Source of the DNA: DASVHS01 sp038244815
GTDB taxonomy: Bacteria; Acidobacteriota; Thermoanaerobaculia; Gp7-AA8
Assembly (NCBI GenBank): GCA_038244815.1
Contig: JBBRTB010000023.1
Span: 1-64,000 of the forward strand
Direction: 5' to 3'
DNA length: 64,000 nt
How positions within the stretch are numbered: position 1 is the stretch's first letter; each line of letters opens with the position of its first letter. Below are positions 26,534 through 33,712 of the stretch, piece by piece. A model generated the notes under the pieces. It was not told where the DNA came from, did no database searches, and saw nothing but the letters and a program-made list of their open reading frames with translations. The position numbers were made by a program, and so were the translations under genes.

Positions 26534-27226
26534 TCAGCCGGTCGCGACGCCGAACAACCAACCCACTCCTGCGGTCACCGCCATCGCCAGCACTCCCCAG
26601 AAGGCGACGCGCACCGATCCCGCGATGACCGGAGCGCCACCCGTCTGCGCGGCGGTCGCGCCTAACACGATCAGCGAGACCAGCGAGACGCCGCCGACCG
26701 TCAACGCGATGGCAGACCGCGGCGCCAGCACGATCGTGAGAATCGGCAGGGCCGCGCCGACCGAGAAGGCCAGGGCCGATGCCACCGCGGCCTGCAGCGG
26801 GCGCGCGCGGAACTGCGCGGAGATTCCCAGCTCGTCGCGGGCGTGCGCTCCGAGCGCGTCGTGCTCCATCAACTGCTGCGCCACCGTGCGCGCCAGAGTC
26901 TTATCCAGCCCGCGCTTGATGTAGATTGCGGTGAGCTCCTGCATCTCGCCATCCGGATCCTCGGCCAGCTCCCTCTTTTCCTTCTGCAGATCGGCGTGCT
27001 CGGTATCGGCCTGCGAGCTGACGGAGACGTACTCGCCGGCGGCCATCGACAGCGCGCCCGCGGCCAGACCGGCGACACCGGCGATCAATATTGCCGACCG
27101 GCTCGACTGCGCGGCCGCCACGCCGATGACGAGACTGGCCGTCGACACGATGCCGTCGTTCGCCCCCAGCACCGCGGCGCGAAGCCAGCCGATCCGATCA
27201 CTGCGATGGCTTTCGGGAGGATGCAT
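26534..27226 (-). CDS. VIT1/CCC1 family transporter-like membrane protein
   Basis: 230 residues of the VIT1/CCC1 family (vacuolar iron/manganese transporter-like). Begins with LRAAVLGANDGIVSTASLVIGVA, a family hallmark in the first membrane helix. Further segments: AGVAGLAAGALSMAAGEYVSV, a charged cytoplasmic metal-binding loop (TEHADLQKEKRELAEDPDGE), and three C-terminal helices, the first with FSVGAALPILTIVL. Predicted to move Fe2+ or Mn2+ across the membrane. The open frame runs upstream to 27478, but only the ATG at 27226 matches the family N terminus. Confidence 0.88.
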   Translation of the reverse strand: MHPPESHRSDRIGWLRAAVLGANDGIVSTASLVIGVAAAQSSRSAILIAGVAGLAAGALSMAAGEYVSVSSQADTEHADLQKEKRELAEDPDGEMQELTAIYIKRGLDKTLARTVAQQLMEHDALGAHARDELGISAQFRARPLQAAVASALAFSVGAALPILTIVLAPRSAIALTVGGVSLVSLIVLGATAAQTGGAPVIAGSVRVAFWGVLAMAVTAGVGWLFGVATG

Positions 27227-27481
27227 GCGCGCATCATAAGCGCCGTGAAGTGCAGTGCGCGCTCTCCACACTTCAAAAACAGGGCCCGGCGTGGAGGAAG
27301 CCACCCGCGGCGCGGTTGAGCTCGAGGCCGATCGGTCGTTCTCGTCGCCACCGCGATCTCGCTCGCGCTCGACGAGCTTCGCGAGGCGAGCCTCTGCCGA
27401 ATTCAGTCGTTCACGAGCACAGACGGGATTGATGAAGAGGTTCTCCGCGTAGCGCGGCGAGGGGCGTCGGCGAGCCAAAGA

Positions 27482-27673
27482 CTACTTCCGCACGGCGTTT
27501 GCGACTTCCTGCACTGCGCTGCGGAGCTTGGCGCTCGTCACCGATGGCTCTCCGATCGGATCCAGAATCCGATTGCCATCGATGTAGAGAACATTGCCTT
27601 TCTTCTCCACGGTGAGGCCCCCGCTCTTCGTCGACCGAGCTCCGCGCTTTGGTGGCGATTTCATCGTCGCCAT
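27482..27673 (-). CDS. small hypothetical protein
   Basis: 63 residues, basic N terminus (MKSPPKRGARSTKSG), then VEKKGNVLYIDGNRILDPIG and a C-terminal helix. No family recognised and only a weak ribosome-binding site. It may be real because the central segment has a protein-like hydrophobic pattern and codon bias fits neighbours. About 250 bases between it and the VIT1-like gene (27227-27481) hold nothing convincing. Confidence 0.4.
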   Translation of the reverse strand: MATMKSPPKRGARSTKSGGLTVEKKGNVLYIDGNRILDPIGEPSVTSAKLRSAVQEVANAVRK

Positions 27674-27773
27674 CTCGCTTCGAATGATACAACTCCGGGC
27701 CCGAACGCTGACACGGCGATGTCTACTGGATCGTGTTTGCCGGGTGAAGCATCCGCACCCATCCGAGGGCTAG

Positions 27774-28280
27774 CGTGAAGGCGCCGGCTCGACGCGGCAC
27801 GTCAGCTTCAACACGTCGAAGACCGAGCGATGGCAGCCCAGAGCCGATCGCTGCCACCTCAACTGCATCATCCTCGACAGCGACTGGGAGGCGGAATTCT
27901 GTCGCGTCGCCGAATCGCACCCGCGCGTCCGCTCCTACGTCAAGAATCACAGCCTCGGATTTGAAGTGCCGTACCAGTTCGGCGGTGAGTCACGCCGCTA
28001 TCGTCCCGACTTCATCGTGCGCGTCGATGACGGACGCGGCGAGGACGATCTGCTGAACCTCGTCGTCGAGATCAAGGGCTATCGCGGCGAAGACGCGAAA
28101 GAAAAAAAGTCGACGATGGACACGTACTGGGTTCCGGGTGTGAACAACCGTGGCGACTGGGGACGCTGGGCGTTCGTCGAGCTGACGGACGTGTGGGAGA
28201 TCTCCGGCGACTTCGCAGCGAAGATCGAGCATGCGTTCGATGAGGCCAGCCGCGGCGCGATGGCGGGAGCGCTCGGATGA
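27774..28280 (+). pseudogene. 3' fragment of a type III restriction endonuclease (res) gene
   Basis: In-frame after a TAG at 27771, the frame encodes about 168 residues: VSFNTSKTERWQPRADRCHL, ILDSDWEAEFCRVAESHPRV, YVKNHSLGFEVPYQFGGE, RRYRPDFIVRVDDGRGEDDL, VVEIKGYRGEDAKEKKSTMD, YWVPGVNNRGDWGRWAF. This is the C-terminal region of the large (about 1000-residue) type III res subunit family, including the nuclease core PDFIVRVDD...VVEIKGY (PD-(D/E)xK). The helicase part is missing and no start codon with a ribosome-binding site is present. It stops 112 bases before the vapB gene. Confidence 0.82.
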
Positions 28281-28337
28281 CGGCCGACATGCATACGCTG
28301 TGGGGTTCCCCGGAATTGTCCAGGGAATAGCTGGAAG

Positions 28338-28381
28338 TGAGGCATCATTACAGGCATCACTTGATGCCTGTACGAGGCATC
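28338..28381. promoter_or_regulatory. palindromic operator upstream of vapBC
   Basis: A perfect 10-base inverted repeat, TACAGGCATC (28349-28358) and GATGCCTGTA (28363-28372), with a 4-base spacer, is flanked by two extra GAGGCATC half-sites (28339, 28374). It lies just before the vapB ATG at 28393. A multi-half-site array like this is typical of conditional-cooperativity antitoxin operators; binding is inferred. Confidence 0.6.
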
Positions 28382-28392
28382 GGAGGTTGGCA

Positions 28393-28584
28393 ATGAGAAC
28401 GACGATCAATCTCGACGAGGATCTGATCGAGCAGGCGATGAGGATGACGGGAGTGGAGGAGCGCACCGCACTGATCCATGAAGGGCTGAAGGCGCTCATC
28501 ACCCGGGAAAGCGCGCGGCGCCTGGCGCGCCTCGGCGGCACGGAGCCGCGGCTTCGACCTGTGCCGCGACGGCGGAGCCGATGA
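28393..28584 (+). CDS. vapB: VapB-type (ribbon-helix-helix-like) antitoxin
   Basis: 63 residues. The N terminus MRTTINLDEDLIEQAMRMTG followed by ERTALIHEGLKALI is the family II VapB (DUF2191-like) pattern that folds as a ribbon-helix-helix DNA-binding domain; the Arg-rich tail (RLARLGGTEPRLRPVPRRRSR region) should contact VapC. The ATG at 28393 is the only start matching the family; the longer open frame from 28231 crosses the operator. The stop overlaps vapC (ATGA). Confidence 0.88.
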   Translation: MRTTINLDEDLIEQAMRMTGVEERTALIHEGLKALITRESARRLARLGGTEPRLRPVPRRRSR

Positions 28585-28943
28585 TCCTGGTGGACACCTC
28601 GGTATGGGTGGATCACCTGGCGCGCGGAGTCTCGTCGATGGTCTCGCTGCTCGAGGAGGAGATGGTTTCGATGCACCCTTTCGTGATGGGGGAGCTGGCG
28701 TGCGGCGACATCAGGAATCGTAAAGAGGTGCTCCATCTGCTCTCGAGGCTTCCGGCGGCACCCGTTGCGACTGAGCCAGAGGCACTGGCGATGATCGAGC
28801 GGCGCAAGCTGATGGGCCGCGGCCTCGGCTACGTCGACGTTCATCTGCTCGCCTCCGTCGCTCTCTCCGGAAGCAGGATCTGGTCGCGTGACAAACAAAT
28901 TGCCGCCGCCGCCGCGGAGTTGAAGGTAAGGTTCGATGGCTAA
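28581..28943 (+). CDS. vapC: PIN-domain toxin VapC
   Basis: 120-residue PIN ribonuclease toxin: MILVDTSVWVDHLARG holds the first catalytic Asp (Asp5), HPFVMGELACGDI the Glu, and GLGYVDVHLLASVALS plus RIWSRDKQI the last acidic residues (Asp about 94 and about 112). Translationally coupled to vapB by a 4-base overlap. Its 3' end overlaps the mod fragment start by 8 bases, so the toxin gene and the methyltransferase once formed one operon. Confidence 0.9.
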   Translation: MILVDTSVWVDHLARGVSSMVSLLEEEMVSMHPFVMGELACGDIRNRKEVLHLLSRLPAAPVATEPEALAMIERRKLMGRGLGYVDVHLLASVALSGSRIWSRDKQIAAAAAELKVRFDG

Positions 28944-29241
28944 GAGCACAGGCCGAAAGGCGGGCTCGCGCAAGCAGGTCGAGGCGTTGAAGCACGATGA
29001 CGCCTCGAGGAAGAACATCCCGACCGCGGAGTACCAGTCGCTGATCGAGAAAGAAAGCCAGTCGCCGATTCAGGTCGCGTACGAGCGCCGCAACCGCGAT
29101 CTCGACCCGCAGCTCGTCTGGCGCGGAAAGGACGAGCAGGACTGGTCCGATCTCGTCCAGGCGCCGCCGCTCGGCGACAGCCTGCAGGTCATGGCCTCGC
29201 GGTCGGAGCGGGAAGAGCCGCATTACGACATGATGGAGTGA
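28936..29241 (+). pseudogene. 5' fragment of a type III-like DNA methyltransferase (mod)
   Basis: 101 codons. Residues 24-78 (KNIPTAEYQSLIEKESQSPI, VAYERRNRDLDPQLVWRGKD, then EQDWSDL) match the start of the roughly 1000-residue site-specific DNA-methyltransferases paired with this res family. After that the frame jumps to GDSLQVMASRSERE, which in the family lies some 20 residues further on, indicating an internal deletion, and then ends in EEPHYDMME. None of the methyltransferase catalytic motifs remain. It overlaps vapC by 8 bases and the HNH gene's possible GTG start (GTGA at 29238). Confidence 0.78.
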
Positions 29242-29252
29242 GCTGGAACGAC

Positions 29253-30176
29253 ATGAAATTCTGGGTGGGCGTTACCGACAACGAGTGGTTCGAGTTTCTG
29301 CGCCGTCGCGGTTTCGACGAAGTCAACTTCTGGCAACCAAGCGCCAAGCCCCCCTTTGTCGGTGCGCCGGTCGGAATGCCCTTTCTCTTCAAGTTGAAGA
29401 AGCCATATAACCACATCGCCGGAGGCGGATTCTTTGTCACGTATTCGACTCTTCCTATCCGACTAGCGTGGGAGGTGTTTGGGGAGAAAAACGGCGCATC
29501 TTCGTTCGCTGATCTTGTCAGTCTGCTCAATCCCCTGAGAGGAAAGCAGGCTGATGCAGGAGAAATCGGATGCACGGTTCTGTCGAATGTGTTTTTTCTG
29601 CCGCGCGAACTTTGGATCGAAGATCCACCCGAATGGTCGAAGAACCTTGTACGTGGCCGGAGGTATGACACGTCCGAGTTTGCTGGCGCACAGATTTGGC
29701 GGGGCGTCGAGAGATTCTTTACCGACGATTCAGTCCCTGCGTCAAATGGAGCGTGGACAGTCAGGGACGGTGACAGATACGGCGAACCGGCCATGGTTCG
29801 ACCCCGCCTGGGTCAAGCCTCTTTCAGAGTACTGGTTACGAACGCCTATAAGAAGCGGTGCGCCATGACGGGCGAGACCACGCTGGTCGCGCTCGAAGCA
29901 GCGCACATCCTGCCATTCTCGCAGCAGGGCCAGCATGCTGTGAGTAACGGTCTGCTGCTGCGGGCCGACTTTCATCGGCTCTTTGACCAGGGGCTCGTGA
30001 CCGTGACTCCCGACTACCGCATCAGAGTCAGCCCGAGGATTCGAGAAGCGTGGTTCAACGGAAAGGTGTACTACCGACTAAACGGGACGGAACTCGCCGT
30101 CCTCCCTGACAATCCCATCGAGCATCCCAATCGAGAGTTTCTCGAGTGGCATGGCCAGAACTGCTATCAGGGATGA
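29253..30176 (+). CDS. HNH endonuclease, putative restriction-type
   Basis: 307 residues. The N-terminal domain (MKFWVGVTDNEWFEFLRRRG, PPFVGAPVGMPFLFKLKKP, HIAGGGFFVTYSTLP) has an EVE/PUA-like look, as in proteins that recognise modified bases. The C-terminal HNH module (about 195-260) contains VTNAYKKRCAMTGETTLVAL, EAAHILPFSQQGQHAVSNGL and RADFHRLFDQGLVTV, with catalytic His about 219 and the HNH_2-type Asn and His. A GTG at 29238 overlapping the mod fragment stop is an alternative start; ATG 29253 fits homologues (MKFWVGVTD). Separates the two mod pieces. Possibly a modification-dependent nuclease; function inferred. Confidence 0.82.
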   Translation: MKFWVGVTDNEWFEFLRRRGFDEVNFWQPSAKPPFVGAPVGMPFLFKLKKPYNHIAGGGFFVTYSTLPIRLAWEVFGEKNGASSFADLVSLLNPLRGKQADAGEIGCTVLSNVFFLPRELWIEDPPEWSKNLVRGRRYDTSEFAGAQIWRGVERFFTDDSVPASNGAWTVRDGDRYGEPAMVRPRLGQASFRVLVTNAYKKRCAMTGETTLVALEAAHILPFSQQGQHAVSNGLLLRADFHRLFDQGLVTVTPDYRIRVSPRIREAWFNGKVYYRLNGTELAVLPDNPIEHPNREFLEWHGQNCYQG

Positions 30177-30269
30177 AACACTCAACGACAACCATGATTG
30201 ACCCGACGGAGCAAGTGTTCAGGAGCGACCATGCCATTGCGGGAGAGCGTGGCGAAACAGTCTCCTTCG

Positions 30270-30721
30270 ATGGCGGCCGGCTCTGGTCGCAGCTCAGAAA
30301 ACGGGAATCATCTGAGCGCTCGGTGGACCCAAGTGATCTCTGCGCTAGTAGCTCTGACGCTCGACGACCGGACTGTATCGCGAGCCCCCAGCTACGACAC
30401 ACAGATCAGCATCCGGGGCGCCGACCCCTTCGACCGCCCACCTGCGAAGTCCACAGACCCGGCGCCGAAGGCATCGCATGCTGGTTCATCGACACCGACT
30501 ACAACGAAGAAAGCTTCTTCGTCCGCCACGCCTACTTCCTCGGCCAGAACGACCCCTACAGCGCCCTGAAAATAACACTGAAAGCCGAGATCAACGAAGA
30601 AGCCCGGGCCACCCTGAACAGCGACACGTCGCGCCCGTTCCCGAAACCGCGGAGCGGGCGGATCGCGGTGAAAGTCATCAATCATCCGGGGGATGAAGTG
30701 ATGAAGGTGTTTCGGATATGA
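30270..30721 (+). pseudogene. 3' fragment of the type III-like DNA methyltransferase (mod)
   Basis: The frame ending at TGA 30719-30721 encodes EGIACWFIDTDYNEESFFVR, HAYFLGQNDPYSALKITLKA and NSDTSRPFPKPRSGRIAVKV, ending INHPGDEVMKVFRI, which matches the C terminus of the same methyltransferase family as the fragment at 28936. Just upstream, YDTQISIRGADPFDRP continues the protein in a different frame, so a one-base deletion lies near 30440. The stop overlaps the next start (ATGA at 30718). The 5' border is uncertain. Confidence 0.72.
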
Positions 30722-31473
30722 CCGAGACACTGAGTCTCGCGCATGCGCCGATCGTCGAGGCCATTCTGGAGCTCACCTGTGATCTTCCGCCGTCGACGGA
30801 GCTCCAGCGGTTACAGGACGTTGCGAAGGAGCAATTGCGGGCGGAGTACCCGAAAGCTCGCCGTCAGACCGTCCAGAGTCATGAGTTTCGCAAAGAAGGG
30901 GAGAAACCTGCCGAAGTCTCCGTTCGTCAAGAGGTAGGAGCACTCCAGTTTTTCGCGGAAGATGAACGTCAGATCATTCAGTTCAGACGGGAGGGGTATT
31001 CATTCAACCGTTTAGCGCCGTTTGGCAGTCTTGACGAATACCTTCCTGAGATCGAACGCACCTGGGAAATCTTTCGGAAGATCGTGGAACCCATTCAGGT
31101 TCGCCGGATTGGTTTGCGATTCATCAATCGTCTGCCATTGCCAACGATCAATGGACGCGAGTTGAACCAGTACTTGAAGATAAGCCCGCAACTCCCGGAC
31201 GAAGAAACACTGGAGTTCATCGGATTCGTCAACCAGCATTCTGCCATCGAGAAGGATACGGGGAATCAGGTTAACATCACGCTTGTGATGCAGCTTCCGG
31301 AAGGCGAAACGCTGCCGATCATCTTCGACATCGATGCATTCAGAATGGTTGCGATATCGCCTGAGGATTGGCCAGCGATCCGGAGCATCGTGGACTCGCT
31401 GCGAATTCTGAAGAACCGGGTATTCAAAAGGACGCTGACTGAAAAATGCCTGAACCTCTTTCAACAGCCGTAG
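30718..31473 (+). CDS. TIGR04255 family protein
   Basis: 251 residues of a sporadically distributed family known only by the TIGR04255 model. It begins SLAHAPIVEAILELTCDLPP, has QFRREGYSFNRLAPFGSLDE in the middle and VRRIGLRFINRLPLP before the last third, all hallmarks of the family; the C terminus carries IIFDIDAFRMVAISPEDW. No catalytic motif recognised; cytoplasmic. Starts inside the mod stop (ATGA) and overlaps the next gene by 28 bases, so it belongs to a tightly coupled set. Function unknown; the company of restriction, toxin and helicase genes suggests a defence role. Confidence 0.88.
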   Translation: MTETLSLAHAPIVEAILELTCDLPPSTELQRLQDVAKEQLRAEYPKARRQTVQSHEFRKEGEKPAEVSVRQEVGALQFFAEDERQIIQFRREGYSFNRLAPFGSLDEYLPEIERTWEIFRKIVEPIQVRRIGLRFINRLPLPTINGRELNQYLKISPQLPDEETLEFIGFVNQHSAIEKDTGNQVNITLVMQLPEGETLPIIFDIDAFRMVAISPEDWPAIRSIVDSLRILKNRVFKRTLTEKCLNLFQQP

Positions 31474-31991
31474 TCGCCGGGTACACGATGGCTTTGTACC
31501 TTGCCAACCGCACTGGTAGTGCTCTTTCTCCGGCAGCCCGGCGTGTGCAGGACGCTGCTTGCGCAATCGTTGAATCGAAGGAGAAGTCGATCAGTCTTTT
31601 CGGACCGAAAGCCACCGCGATCTCTCAGATTTGGGAGATGGCAGCGGAACACGCCGATGAAGGATGGGATGGAGAGGGCGCGCTTGCCGTCTCCCGCCTG
31701 GCGAGCAGGAACGCCGAGGCGCTCATTCGTGCTTTGCCAACCGATATCCCGATGCCTGAGTTTGCTCCGGAGCCGGATGGGTCCATCTCGGCTGACTGGA
31801 TCTTCTCCCGAACGCGATTCCTATCGCTGAGCATCGGAGAGAACGACAGGATTCCGTACGCGTGGATCGACGGCAGCGACCGCGGTCATGCTGTATCGCG
31901 GTTCTACGCTACGGATCGTTTTCCGCAGCGTCTGCTGGACGCGATTCGAGAGACCATGTCTGCTCCTCATGCTGCTATCGGGACTGCCTGA
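31446..31991 (+). CDS. hypothetical protein, partner of TIGR04255 protein
   Basis: 181 residues. An N-terminal helix-rich region (ARRVQDAACAIVESKEKSIS) leads to WEMAAEHADEGWDGEGALAV, a short motif with Trp and acidic residues, and a core DGSISADWIFSRTRFLSLSI then RIPYAWIDGSDRGHAVSRF that looks like an antiparallel sheet. No enzymatic motif recognised. Overlaps the preceding TIGR04255 gene by 28 bases and the following gene by 23, so the three are probably translated in fixed proportion. Confidence 0.75.
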   Translation: MPEPLSTAVVAGYTMALYLANRTGSALSPAARRVQDAACAIVESKEKSISLFGPKATAISQIWEMAAEHADEGWDGEGALAVSRLASRNAEALIRALPTDIPMPEFAPEPDGSISADWIFSRTRFLSLSIGENDRIPYAWIDGSDRGHAVSRFYATDRFPQRLLDAIRETMSAPHAAIGTA

Positions 31992-32388
31992 AGTTGTCGC
32001 CGATGATGAGGACCTTGCGAGGTTTCTAACCTCGCGGGGTCACTTCAACTCGACGATGGTCAGGCCGGCCGCGTTTCTTCCAAACCCGGCGGACCGCAAG
32101 AAATCGGTTTGCCGCCATGGCCCAGCACCTCTCGCCGAGCTTTGGGCGCTTGCGGGAGAATATCTTCCCGCTGAAACCAAGCTTTACGGCGCTGGGATTT
32201 TCAGTGCAGGAGACGTTCGAGCATCAGGGCTCGAAGTCGAAGCCAGCGAGCCGCCTCGCCGCCACGCGGACATTCTTGGATTCCCGATCAACGAAGATCC
32301 CGACCTGCAAAAGGCAGCCGAAAAGGAGCGAGCTGTCCAACTCGCGTCGAAGTGCGGACCTCCAATTCTGAATGAGCCGACGCCTTGA
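31969..32388 (+). CDS. hypothetical protein, third gene of the TIGR04255 module
   Basis: 139 residues from the ATG at 31969, the only start that leaves the upstream coding frame short. Contains DDEDLARFLTSRGHFNSTMV, RPAAFLPNPADRKKSVCRHG, LWALAGEYLPAETKLYGAGI and PPRRHADILGFPINEDPDLQ. Similar small proteins are recurrent companions of TIGR04255 genes; no fold is recognised. Its stop overlaps a TTG that begins a truncated RelE-UvrD copy (TTGA at 32385), which extends the coupling chain. Confidence 0.72.
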   Translation: MLLSGLPEVVADDEDLARFLTSRGHFNSTMVRPAAFLPNPADRKKSVCRHGPAPLAELWALAGEYLPAETKLYGAGIFSAGDVRASGLEVEASEPPRRHADILGFPINEDPDLQKAAEKERAVQLASKCGPPILNEPTP

Positions 32389-32450
32389 ACGCGATCGACT
32401 TTCGGATCGCCGACACCGTCACCGACAGCCTCGCCAAACTCACGATGACG
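32385..32450 (+). pseudogene. 5' stub of a RelE-UvrD helicase gene
   Basis: From TTG at 32385 the frame reads NAIDFRIADTVTDSLAKLT, clearly homologous to MPMDFRIADTFTDSLGRLA at the start of the helicase at 33712. Homology stops near 32450 and the frame runs into unrelated sequence, ending at a TAA near 32520. The two copies differ at many bases, so this is a diverged paralogue stub, not a fresh target-site duplication. Confidence 0.7.
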
Positions 32451-32480
32451 GCCATCGCATGTGTGAGGAAGTTTAGCGAT

Positions 32481-32523
32481 TTATACCTAAAAACAGGTAT
32501 AAGCGATTATCAATCGGTATAAT
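32481..32523 (+). promoter_or_regulatory. AT-rich promoter/operator with leaderless-type -10
   Basis: Inverted repeat TTATACCT (32481-32488)/AGGTATAA (32495-32502), then a further GGTATAAT at 32516-32523 giving a consensus TATAAT at 32518-32523. The GTG start of the ATPase is at 32531, where transcription would begin, so the mRNA is probably leaderless. The repeated GGTATA half-sites suggest autoregulation. Base composition is strikingly AT-rich against the surroundings. Confidence 0.6.
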
Positions 32524-32530
32524 TCACCTC

Positions 32531-33712
32531 GTGGACCCGATTCGCAATCCATTCTCGCCCGGTGCTGGCGCGCCGCCGCCCGAGCTGGTTGGTCGCGACA
32601 AAATCATTGAGCAGGCAGAAGTTCTGCTCGGTCGCGTCCGCCTGGGAAGGTCGGAGAAGAGCATGCTGCTGACCGGCCTTCGCGGGGTCGGCAAGACGGT
32701 CCTCCTCAACGAGATCGAGCGGCGAGCGAAAGTCGCGGGATACCGCACGATCTCGATCGAGGCCCAGGAAAAAAAACAACTCGGTCCGCTCCTCGTGCCG
32801 TACATGCGATCGCTGCTCTTCGAGCTCGATCGTGTGGCTGGAGCCGCTGCGAAAGTGAAACGCGGCCTGGCAGTCCTCCGCAGCTTCGCCGGTGCGCTCA
32901 AGGTCACGGTTCAGGACGTGACGATCGGACTGGACATCGATCCGGAGAAAGGCACCGCCGACAGCGGCGATCTCGAAATCGATCTGCCTGAGCTTTTCGT
33001 CGCGATCGCCGAGGCAGCCGCTGGGCGCAGCACGGCCGTGGCGCTTCTCATCGACGAGATCCAGTATTTTGATCAAAAGGAGCTTGGCGCGTTGATCGTA
33101 TCGATGCACAAGATGCAGCAGCGGCAACTCCCTCTGATTCTCGTCGGAGCCGGGCTGCCAATCCTTCCCGGTCTCGCCGGCGAAGCGAAGTCGTATGCCG
33201 AGCGCCTCTTCAGCTTTCCGACTGTCGGTGCACTGTCCGGGGCGGACGCAGCGAGAGCGTTGCAGGAGCCGGCACAGGCCGTCGGCGTGGCGTTCGAACG
33301 CGATGCGCTCACCGAAGTGTTCGAGCTCACGAAGGGCTATCCGTATTTTCTGCAGGAATGGGGCTACCAGGCATGGAACCGGGCGACGTCGAGTCCGATC
33401 ACGCTCGAAATCGTGAAAGACGCGACAGAGACGGTCATCCAACGCCTCGACCAGAACTTCTTCCGCGTTCGCTACGATCGTTGTACTCCGAGCGAGAAAA
33501 AATACCTCCGAGCGATGGCCGATCTGGGCGCCGGTCCGCAGCGAACCGCTGACATCGCGGACCGCCTCGGTGTCAACATCGCGTCGCTCGGTCCGGTCCG
33601 GGCAAAGCTGATCCGCAAAGGAATGATCTACAGTCCGGCACATGGAGACATGGCCTTTACCGTGCCTCTGTTCGACGAATTCATGATTCGCGCAATCGTC
33701 GATTTTCCGTGA
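32531..33712 (+). CDS. AAA-type ATP-binding protein
   Basis: 393 residues. Opens with NPFSPGAGAPPPELVGRDKI, the canonical entry of this ATPase family. Walker A is GLRGVGKTVL (about 49-58), Walker B LLIDEIQYF (about 173-181), a sensor-1-like LILVGAGLPIL follows, and an arginine-containing loop reads SYAERLFSF. The lid segment has LTKGYPYFLQEWGYQAWNRA, and a C-terminal winged helix reads RTADIADRLGVNIASLGPVR. Similar proteins are predicted STAND/ORC-like NTPases linked to toxin or mobile modules. Starts at a GTG right after a TATAAT box. Its stop (TGATG) couples to the helicase. Confidence 0.85.
   Translation: MDPIRNPFSPGAGAPPPELVGRDKIIEQAEVLLGRVRLGRSEKSMLLTGLRGVGKTVLLNEIERRAKVAGYRTISIEAQEKKQLGPLLVPYMRSLLFELDRVAGAAAKVKRGLAVLRSFAGALKVTVQDVTIGLDIDPEKGTADSGDLEIDLPELFVAIAEAAAGRSTAVALLIDEIQYFDQKELGALIVSMHKMQQRQLPLILVGAGLPILPGLAGEAKSYAERLFSFPTVGALSGADAARALQEPAQAVGVAFERDALTEVFELTKGYPYFLQEWGYQAWNRATSSPITLEIVKDATETVIQRLDQNFFRVRYDRCTPSEKKYLRAMADLGAGPQRTADIADRLGVNIASLGPVRAKLIRKGMIYSPAHGDMAFTVPLFDEFMIRAIVDFP

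Noticed and set aside
27227..27478. 84-residue N-terminal extension of the VIT1-like protein
   Set aside because: The family N terminus begins at the ATG 27226; the extension is Arg/Ser-rich and has no matching pattern.
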